From positions 3,019 to 11,863 of the forward strand of contig DCIQ01000055.1 in the NCBI GenBank assembly GCA_002317435.1: a stretch of DNA of 8,845 nt. Direction: 5' to 3'. The stretch comes from Bacteroidales bacterium UBA1722. GTDB lineage: Bacteria; Bacteroidota; Bacteroidia; Bacteroidales; UBA932. Position numbers and translations under genes: made by a program. Under the pieces are notes generated by a model. It made no database searches, was not told the DNA's origin, and was given only the letters and a program-made list of their open reading frames with translations. Below, in pieces: positions 1-5,651 of this stretch; position 1 is the stretch's first letter, and every line of letters starts with the position of its first letter.

Positions 1-108
1 GACGGCCCGCTCGCCCCGACCACCGACTCCCCGTTCCCGAGATACATCCTCACATACCGTCTCGGACTCGCCGAAGCGGGGAAACTCTCCACCCGCACGG
101 GATTCTGA
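1..108 (+). CDS. 3' end of an unidentified gene (partial)
   Basis: Reading frame 1 is open from the window edge to a TGA at 106-108, giving the last 35 residues of a protein that ends in KLSTRTGF. Codon third positions are strongly G/C (28 of 35), like the clearly real GC-rich genes later in the window, and this is the main reason to believe this frame. I do not recognise the family: too little is visible, and no motif stands out. It converges on the minus-strand thioredoxin-like gene across a 175-bp gap. The opposite strand is also open here, but it reads as a repetitive Arg/Gly/Glu-rich peptide typical of an antisense shadow. Confidence 0.5.
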   Translation, partial: DGPLAPTTDSPFPRYILTYRLGLAEAGKLSTRTGF

Positions 109-191
109 GAAAACAAACTGAAAAAAAGACTTCTTATATCTGACATCTCCGTAAATTTCTAATTCATCCTCCGCACATAACATCCGACACC

Positions 192-212
192 GCTATTTTC
201 TGCAAAGATAGC
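192..212. other. Hairpin between convergent genes
   Basis: GCTATTTT pairs with AAAGATAGC around a five-base CTGCA loop, giving eight pairs with one G-U. It lies between the ends of two convergent genes, so it could help stop transcription, but no T-run follows it on either strand. On the minus strand the right arm also reads TATCTTTG, a perfect match to the Bacteroidetes -7 consensus; no matching -33 box or downstream minus-strand gene was found. A weaker hairpin (ACTTC/GAAGT) sits at 253-266. Confidence 0.3.
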
Positions 213-283
213 CAACCATGTCCGATAGAAAAATACATTTACGATATACCGTACTTCAGCGGAAGTTACAGTTCAAATTGCTG

Positions 284-1750
284 CTACTTGACCCGCTTCA
301 AAAGTTCCTGAACATATTTGTTGTGAACCCTCAAGTCCGGGCGGCCAGTGAATGTCCCATCCTTTTCAACAAGCACATAGAAAGGAATCCCGTCAACATT
401 GAGATATGCATCCAATTCCTTAATTAACCCCTTGCTGAGGCGATAATGGATACCTCGGATATTTTTGACAGACTCCTGATATTCGATTATCGGGGAAGAA
501 TCATCGGCAATATATATCCAAACAATATCACCGCTGCTCAGAACATCATCCTTGAGCGGCTCGTTAGTTGAAATCGCCCCCCTGCACGGCGAGCACCATG
601 TGTTCCACAAATCAATCATAACGACCTTCCCTTTATATGGCTCAATAATCTGCTTGATCCACTCTTCTGCTCCGTCCCATTCAGTTACTGTTTCGTATGA
701 ACCTGATGTCAGTTTTTCCAGCACTTCGTTTTGGATGGAACACAAGGCTGTTTTGAGGAATTCCCACTTGAAATCTTCAATGGTTTGGAAATCTTCCTTT
801 GTCAATTCACCATTCTTCGCCTTACCGACATATGACTTGGCTATCGAGATTTCAGCGGAGTCTGCCAAATCAGGCAAGTCAAATATATCCGATAATGAGA
901 ACTGCCAGTTAAATTTTTCCAGTACTGACAGACGCCGGTCAGTTGTTGAGATATAATGGATATTTGATTCCGAATAACCCGCTCTTTCCTTCATTATGTT
1001 ATGCCCGAAACAGTTAAGATCAATGTTCACATCAATAGTATCTCCGGGGTTTATGATACCATCAACCATCGTTTGGGTCCCGATAAAGCATACTTGATAG
1101 AATGCGGAACCTCTTTGGGAGAATGAAATTGCAGTTTCTCCGTTATCATCAACATACATCTCACCCGACGCAGAATCGACAACACCTCCGATGCAGTAGG
1201 AAATACAGGACTTCATCATCGATTTGTAATTCAGCAAATGTATGTTAATGAATGATTCTCCGATACACTCATCAAACGCCAATGGTTCTGACAGATCTTC
1301 CTGATATTGGATTCTCTCGTCCTGAACTTCCCGGTCATTACCTGTCAAGTCAACACCAAAAAAACAGAAACATTCAACCCCTCCGAGGACATCAATGGAT
1401 TTTACGTGGTTGGGTACTGGCTCGTATATGACAGAGAACTCTTTTTTTCCGCTTTCATCATAAACAATCTTCTCTCCGGGAGTCATACCAATGCCACCTT
1501 TAGCCGGATAATCGTTACCGCAGGCGCATATTTTCCAATCCGTATCATTATCAATCTCATAATTGGAAACAAAGCTGGAGGAAAAGGTCACGACAGTAGC
1601 AGAATCGGAGAACTCCACTTTTGTGATGTCGGTAAAATCGTAAAGCGCGGAATGAATGAAAGGATAAGGGATAACCTCGGCGATTTTGTGATTCGAACAG
1701 GAAGCCCCTGCGATAATTGCCAAAGCAATGAGGATGTAGGATTTCTTCAT
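284..1750 (-). CDS. TlpA-like thioredoxin-fold lipoprotein
   Basis: This 488-aa predicted lipoprotein probably reduces or isomerises disulfides, or passes electrons to partner proteins, in the periplasm. Residues 1-17 are a signal peptide (MKKS followed by a hydrophobic stretch) and the likely lipidated residue is Cys18, in GASC. Roughly residues 35-150 follow a pattern I know from Bacteroidetes TlpA-family lipoproteins: a SDSATVV strand motif early on and a VKSIDVLGG motif later. The C-terminal thioredoxin domain starts near residue 370, with the redox motif WCSPC (Cys386 and Cys389, near base 590) and the cis-proline GIP at Pro456. The ATG at 1748-1750 is chosen because it places the signal peptide at the N-terminus; no clear Shine-Dalgarno is visible. 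The gene lies 134 bp downstream of the BamE-like gene on the same strand. It is more AT-rich than later genes (24 of 60 bases G/C at 361-420, 18 of 60 at 1201-1260). The substrate is unknown. Confidence 0.88.
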   Translation of the reverse strand: MKKSYILIALAIIAGASCSNHKIAEVIPYPFIHSALYDFTDITKVEFSDSATVVTFSSSFVSNYEIDNDTDWKICACGNDYPAKGGIGMTPGEKIVYDESGKKEFSVIYEPVPNHVKSIDVLGGVECFCFFGVDLTGNDREVQDERIQYQEDLSEPLAFDECIGESFINIHLLNYKSMMKSCISYCIGGVVDSASGEMYVDDNGETAISFSQRGSAFYQVCFIGTQTMVDGIINPGDTIDVNIDLNCFGHNIMKERAGYSESNIHYISTTDRRLSVLEKFNWQFSLSDIFDLPDLADSAEISIAKSYVGKAKNGELTKEDFQTIEDFKWEFLKTALCSIQNEVLEKLTSGSYETVTEWDGAEEWIKQIIEPYKGKVVMIDLWNTWCSPCRGAISTNEPLKDDVLSSGDIVWIYIADDSSPIIEYQESVKNIRGIHYRLSKGLIKELDAYLNVDGIPFYVLVEKDGTFTGRPDLRVHNKYVQELLKRVK

Positions 1751-1812
1751 ATTGAGCAGGTTTACTATTTCCAGTCAAACACAGAATGTTTACAACAGGA
1801 TAAAAGATAAAG

Positions 1813-1874
1813 TTGTCCCCATGCCTGCCGATATTCAATATGGTGATATCGTTTCCCACCGAAAAAAGGGACAA
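1813..1874. other. Nested inverted repeats between the two lipoprotein-type genes
   Basis: TTGTCCC at 1813-1819 pairs exactly with GGGACAA at 1868-1874. Inside it, CGATAT at 1829-1834 pairs with ATATCG at 1846-1851. Both lie just after the stop of the minus-strand BamE-like gene and before the next minus-strand gene, so they may form a weak terminator or an mRNA-stabilising structure. No T-run follows the outer stem on the minus strand, so this is not a classical terminator. Confidence 0.25.
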
Positions 1875-1884
1875 GGGACAGTGA

Positions 1885-2571
1885 TTATTTCTTACACCAC
1901 GTGAAGAAGAGTATCCACGTCAATACGATTGGAGCGACTATCCATCTGAAGCTGTTGTAAATACCAGTTGTGGCGATGAAGATACATATTGCTGCATAAG
2001 CAAACAAGCAGGCGGAATACACTATCTTGAATTTTTTCAAGTCATATTTTTCCGGGTGTCTGGTCATCAATGTCAAGGACATATACTTCTCTCCTGCAAA
2101 CTTGAGAAATAGGACGGCAACAACGGCCAGGACAAATGCAAGTAATCTGCAGAAAACATCAATCGGATTCTGTTTTGTCAGGGAGAAAGGCCACAATTTC
2201 CATGTCCAAGATACCCTGAACTCCTTCGTCAGATTTGTCTTTACGCAGTAACACCGGCCGTCACTCTCGCGGAAGTATACCTTTATATATGGTCTTCTCC
2301 CGTCTCTCGCCAGAAATTGCGATCTACCTGGATAGAAATAAACATGGATATTCCTGAATGTCAGCTCAGTAATTTCGATGGAATCCTGAATGAATGAGCA
2401 TCGCTTCTCAGGCTCTCCAATACGGCGGCATACCTCTTCAACAGTCATTCCGACATATTTTTCAGTCATTTCATCATCACTGGTGACTATTTCTGTCTCG
2501 CGGACGATACAGGAGTTGAACAAAATGGTCACTACTGACAAGAGTACGAGGGTGATGATGCGGGTTCTCAT
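1885..2571 (-). CDS. BamE/SmpA-like domain protein with C-terminal membrane helices
   Basis: A 228-aa envelope protein of unknown function. Residues 1-20 are a hydrophobic signal or anchor ending in LFNSC, so Cys21 may be lipidated. The soluble part, about residues 35-115, contains YVGMTVEEVCRRIGEPEK, which matches the start of BamE/SmpA/OmlA-type domains (GMT-x-xEV-x-x-x-xG-x-P). It ends with a strand like IKVYFRESDGR, as in that fold. Two or three membrane segments follow, near residues 138-160, 178-202 and 204-225. This is unlike true BamE, which is a small outer-membrane lipoprotein without membrane helices; the helices imply the inner membrane, so Cys21 lipidation is uncertain. The frame extends upstream to a TTG at 2601, but the ATG at 2569-2571 gives a normal signal peptide and is preferred. 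The fold assignment rests on motif resemblance only. Confidence 0.72.
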   Translation of the reverse strand: MRTRIITLVLLSVVTILFNSCIVRETEIVTSDDEMTEKYVGMTVEEVCRRIGEPEKRCSFIQDSIEITELTFRNIHVYFYPGRSQFLARDGRRPYIKVYFRESDGRCYCVKTNLTKEFRVSWTWKLWPFSLTKQNPIDVFCRLLAFVLAVVAVLFLKFAGEKYMSLTLMTRHPEKYDLKKFKIVYSACLFAYAAICIFIATTGIYNSFRWIVAPIVLTWILFFTWCKK

Positions 2572-2598
2572 AGAACTGATTGATTTCTTTCTGGTCAA

Positions 2599-2606
2599 CA
2601 AACTAA
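2599..2606 (-). promoter_or_regulatory. Possible -7 box for the BamE-like gene
   Basis: On the minus strand this reads TTAGTTTG, seven of eight matches to TAnnTTTG, about 27 bases before the chosen ATG at 2571. The expected -33 TTTG is represented only by TTTA at 2629-2632, 22 bp away. It is weak, but it would put the transcript start downstream of the alternative TTG codon at 2601, which agrees with the ATG choice. Confidence 0.3.
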
Positions 2607-2711
2607 TAACTCACTTTACCATTCTGCGTAAAGGTAACATTTTTTTTCAAAATCATTACTGTCTGCTAAACGAAGTGAAAAAATAATGCCTCCTGAAGGG
2701 GTATTGTGCAT

Positions 2712-2864
2712 ATGAGCATTGTCGAAGTCGCGAAAAAGCACTCAACCCGAAAAACACCTCAGGAGGAAATGCCATTCAGAATTATCCCAAAGCCAGATGA
2801 CTGCTTGAAGTTGGATCAAGTTCTACCAACCTCAGGCGCCAAGCCGCTATCAGTGCCATTCTGA
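2712..2864 (+). CDS. Possible small ORF across the inverted-repeat element
   Basis: A 50-codon frame opens with ATG at 2712 (MSIVEVAKKHSTRK), runs through the left arm of the 20-bp inverted repeat and stops at TGA 2862-2864. An in-frame ATG at 2769 sits just after AGGAGG at 2761-2766, but the two-base spacing is too short for a normal Shine-Dalgarno. The peptide is lysine-rich near its start with a mixed composition. I do not recognise it. A second frame continues with LRRQAAISAILNRLCD and stops at the right arm (TGA 2879-2881), so this could be the remnant of one longer, frameshifted ORF. No promoter was identified. Confidence 0.22.
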   Translation: MSIVEVAKKHSTRKTPQEEMPFRIIPKPDDCLKLDQVLPTSGAKPLSVPF

Positions 2865-2897
2865 ACAGGCTCTGCGACTGAGGTGTTTTTCGGGTTG
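2743..2897. repeat. MITE-like element with perfect 20-bp inverted repeats
   Basis: The left arm at 2743-2762 (CAACCCGAAAAACACCTCAG) is the exact reverse complement of the right arm at 2878-2897, with 115 bp between them. Length, perfect arms and position in a gap suggest a MITE or an insertion sequence that has lost its transposase. No exact target duplication touches the arms. However, GCGAAAAAGCAC at 2730-2741 on the left resembles GCGAAATCAC at 2898-2907 on the right, which could be a decayed one. An 8-bp partial echo, CCTCCTGA at 2689-2696, is complementary to TCAGGAGG at 2759-2766. No transposase fragment was recognised. The repeat itself is certain; its mobile nature is an inference. 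Confidence 0.6.
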
Positions 2898-2979
2898 GCG
2901 AAATCACCCACGAGTTTCCAATCTGGATAAAGAAATAATAATAGTGGCATCCCGGATGACGCGTCCACAGGAAAACAAG

Positions 2980-3085
2980 CCCCCCGGAATAGGTATATTT
3001 CCGGAGGGCTGCCGCCGGCGAGGAGGGGACCCGCGGCCCATCCGGGCCGTGGGGAGTCCCGGAGGAAATATACTCTTCCGGGGAG
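2980..3085. repeat. GC-rich nested hairpin element
   Basis: An outer stem joins 2980-3002 to 3064-3085. GTATATTTCC at 2993-3002 pairs perfectly with GGAAATATAC at 3064-3073, and CCCCGGAA at 2982-2989 with TTCCGGGG at 3076-3083, separated by a small internal loop. Within the loop, a second hairpin pairs CCCGCGGCCC (3030-3039) with GGGCCGTGGG (3044-3053), with one G-U and an ATCC loop, extended by GGGAC/GTCCC at its base. The whole can fold as one long structure on either strand. It could be a dispersed repeat, a structured RNA or a transcription barrier. No protein frame is convincing here. Confidence 0.55.
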
Positions 3086-3109
3086 CGTGTGTCCATATAG
3101 AGGAAATCC

Positions 3110-3146
3110 CTTCCCCCTGAGGGGGAAGTGGCTGCAGAAAGCAGCC
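3110..3146. repeat. Two tandem perfect hairpins, REP-like
   Basis: The first hairpin pairs CTTCCCCC at 3110-3117 with GGGGGAAG at 3121-3128 around a three-base TGA loop. One base later the second pairs GGCTGC at 3130-3135 with GCAGCC at 3141-3146 around AGAAA. They lie between the GC-rich nested element and the tRNA terminator, without T-runs. Short GC-rich hairpins of this kind are often dispersed intergenic repeats; copy number cannot be judged from one window. Confidence 0.5.
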
Positions 3147-3160
3147 GATGCGGGGGTCAT

Positions 3161-3189
3161 AAAAAAAGCCCATCCTGTTCAGATGGGCT
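3161..3189 (-). terminator. Rho-independent terminator of tRNA-Gly
   Basis: Read on the minus strand, AGCCCATC and GATGGGCT form a perfect 8-bp stem (3167-3174 with 3182-3189) around a seven-base loop. It is followed by a run of seven T (3161-3167, the last base shared with the stem). It begins five bases after the 3' end of the tRNA, so it should end the tRNA transcript. Confidence 0.88.
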
Positions 3190-3193
3190 CCGG

Positions 3194-3266
3194 AGCGGAA
3201 AACGGGGTTCGAACCCGCGACCTTCGGCTTGGGAAGCCGACGCTCTACCAACTGAGCTATTTCCGC
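3194..3266 (-). tRNA. tRNA-Gly, anticodon CCC
   Basis: The 73-nt gene folds as a complete cloverleaf. The acceptor stem pairs GCGGAAA (3260-3266) with TTTCCGC (3195-3201), the D-arm contains AGCTCAGTTGGTAGAGC, and the anticodon stem TCGGC/GCCGA holds the loop TTCCCAA. The T-arm reads GCGGGTTCGAACCCCGT. The anticodon CCC reads GGG glycine codons, and the T at position 73 fits glycine tRNAs. The 3' CCA is not encoded (CCG follows), so it must be added after transcription. It is transcribed away from the ABC permease and closed by its own terminator. Confidence 0.95.
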
Positions 3267-3275
3267 AAAAAAACG

Positions 3276-3283
3276 TACCTTTG
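3276..3283 (+). promoter_or_regulatory. -7 promoter box of the ABC permease gene
   Basis: TACCTTTG matches the Bacteroidetes -7 consensus TAnnTTTG exactly. It lies 20 bases before the ATG at 3304 and nine bases beyond the tRNA 5' end. Transcription would start near 3290, downstream of the GTG at 3283 that would otherwise give a longer protein, so the box supports the ATG at 3304. I see no convincing -33 TTTG upstream, where the tRNA gene constrains the sequence. Confidence 0.6.
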
Positions 3284-3296
3284 TGCGATTTCGGCG

Positions 3297-3304
3297 CGAA
3301 GATA
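3297..3304 (-). promoter_or_regulatory. Possible -7 box for tRNA-Gly
   Basis: On the minus strand this reads TATCTTCG, seven of eight matches to TAnnTTTG, 30 bases before the tRNA 5' end, with TTTA at 3327-3330 as a poor -33 candidate. It overlaps the permease start codon region. A tRNA promoter must lie somewhere in this stretch, since the permease begins here, but the exact box is a guess. Confidence 0.25.
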
Positions 3305-4542
3305 TGAATTTATATTTATATATCGGTAAAAAAATTGGAGGAAAAAGCGGCATAGCCACCGCCAGCGTCGCCCTGAGCATCTTCGTCATCCTCATCGCCA
3401 TCTGCGTATCGGAAGGGTTCAAGAGAGAGATAGGGATGAAGGCGGCAGGCTTCTCGGGCGAGATAGTCCTCACGGTCCCCGGGCAGGAGCTCACCACATA
3501 CACGTACAATCTGAACACGAACCTCTCATTCCTCGATGATATCCGGTCGATCAAAGAAGTGAAGAGCGTGGAAGGCGTCACATACAGCGTAGGAATGGCC
3601 AAGACAGACGACCAGGTGTCCGGAGTCCTTTTCAAGGGGGTCGGAGAAAATTATGCACTGGACTTTTTCACTCCGTTCCTGAAAGAGGGCAGGCTCCCGC
3701 GCTTCTGCGACTCGCCGGACAAACCGTCGAACGAAATATTGATATCCGAAAGGATGGCCCTCCAGATGGGCTACACCTGCGGAGATGCCATGATAGCGTA
3801 TTTCGTGGGAGACGGGAACATAAAAGTCCGCAAATTCACCGTCACCGGCATCTACGACATCAGGCTTGAAAATATAGACGAAGTTCTCGTCGTCTGCGAC
3901 ATCCGCCAGACCTGCCGGCTGAACGGATGGACTCCCGAAGAAGTATCCTGCATCGAGATAGGACTGGGAGGAGACGGCACCGCCGCATCCGCATCAGTAA
4001 GAAAACGGGTAATGTCGGCCATAGACCGCATCATAATGGAATCCGACTGCGAGGAAGACTCCCCCACGATTCCACAGCTGATAGACGAGATTTATCCGAA
4101 TCTTTTCGACTGGCTGGAGCTGCTGAACATGAATGTCCTCATAATCCTGATACTGATGATAGCCGTGGCCGGTTTCAATATGATTTCGGGACTTCTCATC
4201 ATCCTGTTCAGGAACATGTCGATGATAGGACTGATGAAAGCTCTCGGAATGAGAACTTCTGACGTATGCAGGATTTTTCTCTACAAAGCGGGGATCATCG
4301 TCCTGCGCGGTCTTCTCATAGGAGACCTTGCCGCCCTGTCCGTTTTCTGGCTTCAGGACCGAAGCCATATAATGAAACTCGATCCCGCGAACTATTTCGT
4401 GGATCACGTTCCGGTCCATCTCGGAGCAGAGATGTTCATAATACTGAACATCGCCTCGTTCACAGTGATGATGCTGATAATGACCATCCCCTGCCGGTTC
4501 ATATCAGGAGTCTCCCCCGACAGGACCATCAAGGCCGCATAA
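3304..4542 (+). CDS. LolC/E-type ABC transporter permease
   Basis: This 412-aa inner-membrane protein has the FtsX/MacB/LolC-E permease layout. There is one helix near residues 17-35, a large periplasmic domain (about 40-270), then three helices near 275-302, 327-349 and 376-398. The segment MIGLMKALGMRTSDVCRIF (about 307-325) is the cytoplasmic coupling region that contacts the ATPase in this superfamily. The start MNLYLYIGKK resembles LolC/LolE N-termini, and the length is usual for them. By family knowledge such proteins, with a LolD-type ATPase, extract lipoproteins from the inner membrane or move other envelope substrates. No ATPase gene lies beside it here, so the partner must be elsewhere. 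ATG 3304 is preferred over GTG 3283 because a -7 box covers the GTG. Its stop is one base from that of the convergent transglycosylase gene. Confidence 0.88.
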   Translation: MNLYLYIGKKIGGKSGIATASVALSIFVILIAICVSEGFKREIGMKAAGFSGEIVLTVPGQELTTYTYNLNTNLSFLDDIRSIKEVKSVEGVTYSVGMAKTDDQVSGVLFKGVGENYALDFFTPFLKEGRLPRFCDSPDKPSNEILISERMALQMGYTCGDAMIAYFVGDGNIKVRKFTVTGIYDIRLENIDEVLVVCDIRQTCRLNGWTPEEVSCIEIGLGGDGTAASASVRKRVMSAIDRIIMESDCEEDSPTIPQLIDEIYPNLFDWLELLNMNVLIILILMIAVAGFNMISGLLIILFRNMSMIGLMKALGMRTSDVCRIFLYKAGIIVLRGLLIGDLAALSVFWLQDRSHIMKLDPANYFVDHVPVHLGAEMFIILNIASFTVMMLIMTIPCRFISGVSPDRTIKAA

Positions 4543-4543
4543 T

Positions 4544-5638
4544 TCACTTTTCCCGGACTATCTGTCTATATTCCTCGAAACGGTTCAGGATGTCATATAC
4601 ATACTGAACTGTCTGATTACCGTTGAAAGAGCCCAGCGACAGCGAAGAAACATCCTCTCCGCTGCTTTTCTTCATCAGCGGAATCACCTTCACCACTTCC
4701 TCCCAGTCGTGCCAGTCACATCCTTTCGAAGCCGCGAAATCCATACAGTCCTGTATCCTCCCCTCCCCGCAATTATAAGTGGCGAGAGTAAACTTGACTA
4801 TATTCAGGGAATCGAATTCCGGAGAGGGAAACATCTTCTGCATTCTCACCAGATGCATCACGCCGGCCCTTACATTCTCCTCGGGATCGTATATGTTCTT
4901 CACTCCGTATCTGGCAGCAGTGGCCGGCAGCACCTGCATCAGACCCGTCGCCTCACGCCCGGATACGGTACTCATGGAGAAATGGGATTCCTGATACACC
5001 AGAGAAGCCAGCAATCTCCAGTCCCAGCCCAACTTCACGGCATACTTCCTGATGATATCATCGTAAGGCGAGAGCACGTCCATCTGCCTGAAATCAGCGA
5101 GCAGCATATCAGGAGATCTGTACGAACGGAAGAATTTGGTCCGGAGCCGCTTGTACTCACTCTCCTGCATATACCATCCGAGCCATATATTGATATTGTC
5201 CAGAAGTCTGGTCTCATTTTCCCTGACCACCCAGACATAATCTCCTATCGGGATGCTCAGAAACAGCGAATCCTTCTTCCGAGGAATCACACTGTCCGAA
5301 AGTTCCGCCACGAGAATATCCACCTGACAGTCACCAAGGGCCGCCCACCAGTCCACCGAATCCCTCTGATTCACGCAGATGTCCATCTGACACCCCTGTG
5401 CTCTTCCGTATCTCTGGAGCAGATCGTACTGAAATCCGACCACGAAGCCGGTTTTCCTGCTGTCATACATCGAATACCTGAATGAAACCGCCGCCTTCAG
5501 GGTATCCCGTCCGGAAATGGAGACCGTCCTCCCATACCGCATGCGCTGACACTGACCTGCCAGAAACGACAGGAACAGAAACACCAGAAACACCACTGCC
5601 ACGTGGACCGCGAAACGGCTGCGTGAGTCTTTTTCCAT
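4544..5638 (-). CDS. MltF-like membrane-anchored lytic transglycosylase
   Basis: A 364-aa murein lytic transglycosylase, predicted to cleave the MurNAc-GlcNAc glycan bond of peptidoglycan in the periplasm. Residues 9-28 are a hydrophobic signal or anchor; Cys30 follows, but LAGQC is a poor lipobox. Residues about 37-185 resemble a reduced bacterial solute-binding domain (SBP_bac_3), as in MltF: GFVVGFQYDLLQRYG, then the DCQVDILVAEL strand. The SLT catalytic domain runs from about 190 to 345, with the catalytic Glu217 in YQESHF, GLMQV at 232-236, and ATYNCGEGRI at 286-295. The frame extends upstream to 5755, but that would overlap the porin gene by 104 bp with an unlike N-terminus, so the ATG at 5636-5638 was chosen. 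It starts 13 bp after the porin stop, which indicates an operon. It may open the wall locally for envelope assembly; that role is inferred. Confidence 0.88.
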   Translation of the reverse strand: MEKDSRSRFAVHVAVVFLVFLFLSFLAGQCQRMRYGRTVSISGRDTLKAAVSFRYSMYDSRKTGFVVGFQYDLLQRYGRAQGCQMDICVNQRDSVDWWAALGDCQVDILVAELSDSVIPRKKDSLFLSIPIGDYVWVVRENETRLLDNINIWLGWYMQESEYKRLRTKFFRSYRSPDMLLADFRQMDVLSPYDDIIRKYAVKLGWDWRLLASLVYQESHFSMSTVSGREATGLMQVLPATAARYGVKNIYDPEENVRAGVMHLVRMQKMFPSPEFDSLNIVKFTLATYNCGEGRIQDCMDFAASKGCDWHDWEEVVKVIPLMKKSSGEDVSSLSLGSFNGNQTVQYVYDILNRFEEYRQIVREK

Positions 5639-5651
5639 ATCAGGTAATATA

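Noticed and set aside
1..170. Minus-strand frame open to the left edge, starting near base 170 behind a TATCTTTG box
   Set aside because: The distal part is a low-complexity Arg/Gly/Glu peptide, while the plus frame has strong G/C third positions; no -33 box was found.
1776..1783. TGTGTTTG on the minus strand as a -7 box for the thioredoxin-like gene
   Set aside because: The second base mismatches the consensus and no TTTG lies at the right distance; the gene may instead be cotranscribed with the upstream one.
1557..1874. Minus-strand ORF of 105 codons overlapping the thioredoxin-like gene start
   Set aside because: It overlaps the signal peptide and N-terminal coding region in another frame and has no recognisable features.
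2743..3146. Repeated elements as a CRISPR array
   Set aside because: There are no regularly spaced direct repeats; all the repeats are inverted and differ in sequence.
2904..3635. Minus-strand ORF of 243 codons
   Set aside because: It runs through the tRNA-Gly gene and antisense to the permease; its VAGSNPVFRS stretch is the well-known false peptide from a tRNA T-arm.
4709..5485. Plus-strand ORF of 258 codons
   Set aside because: It is antisense to the lytic transglycosylase, whose catalytic motifs fix the minus strand as coding.
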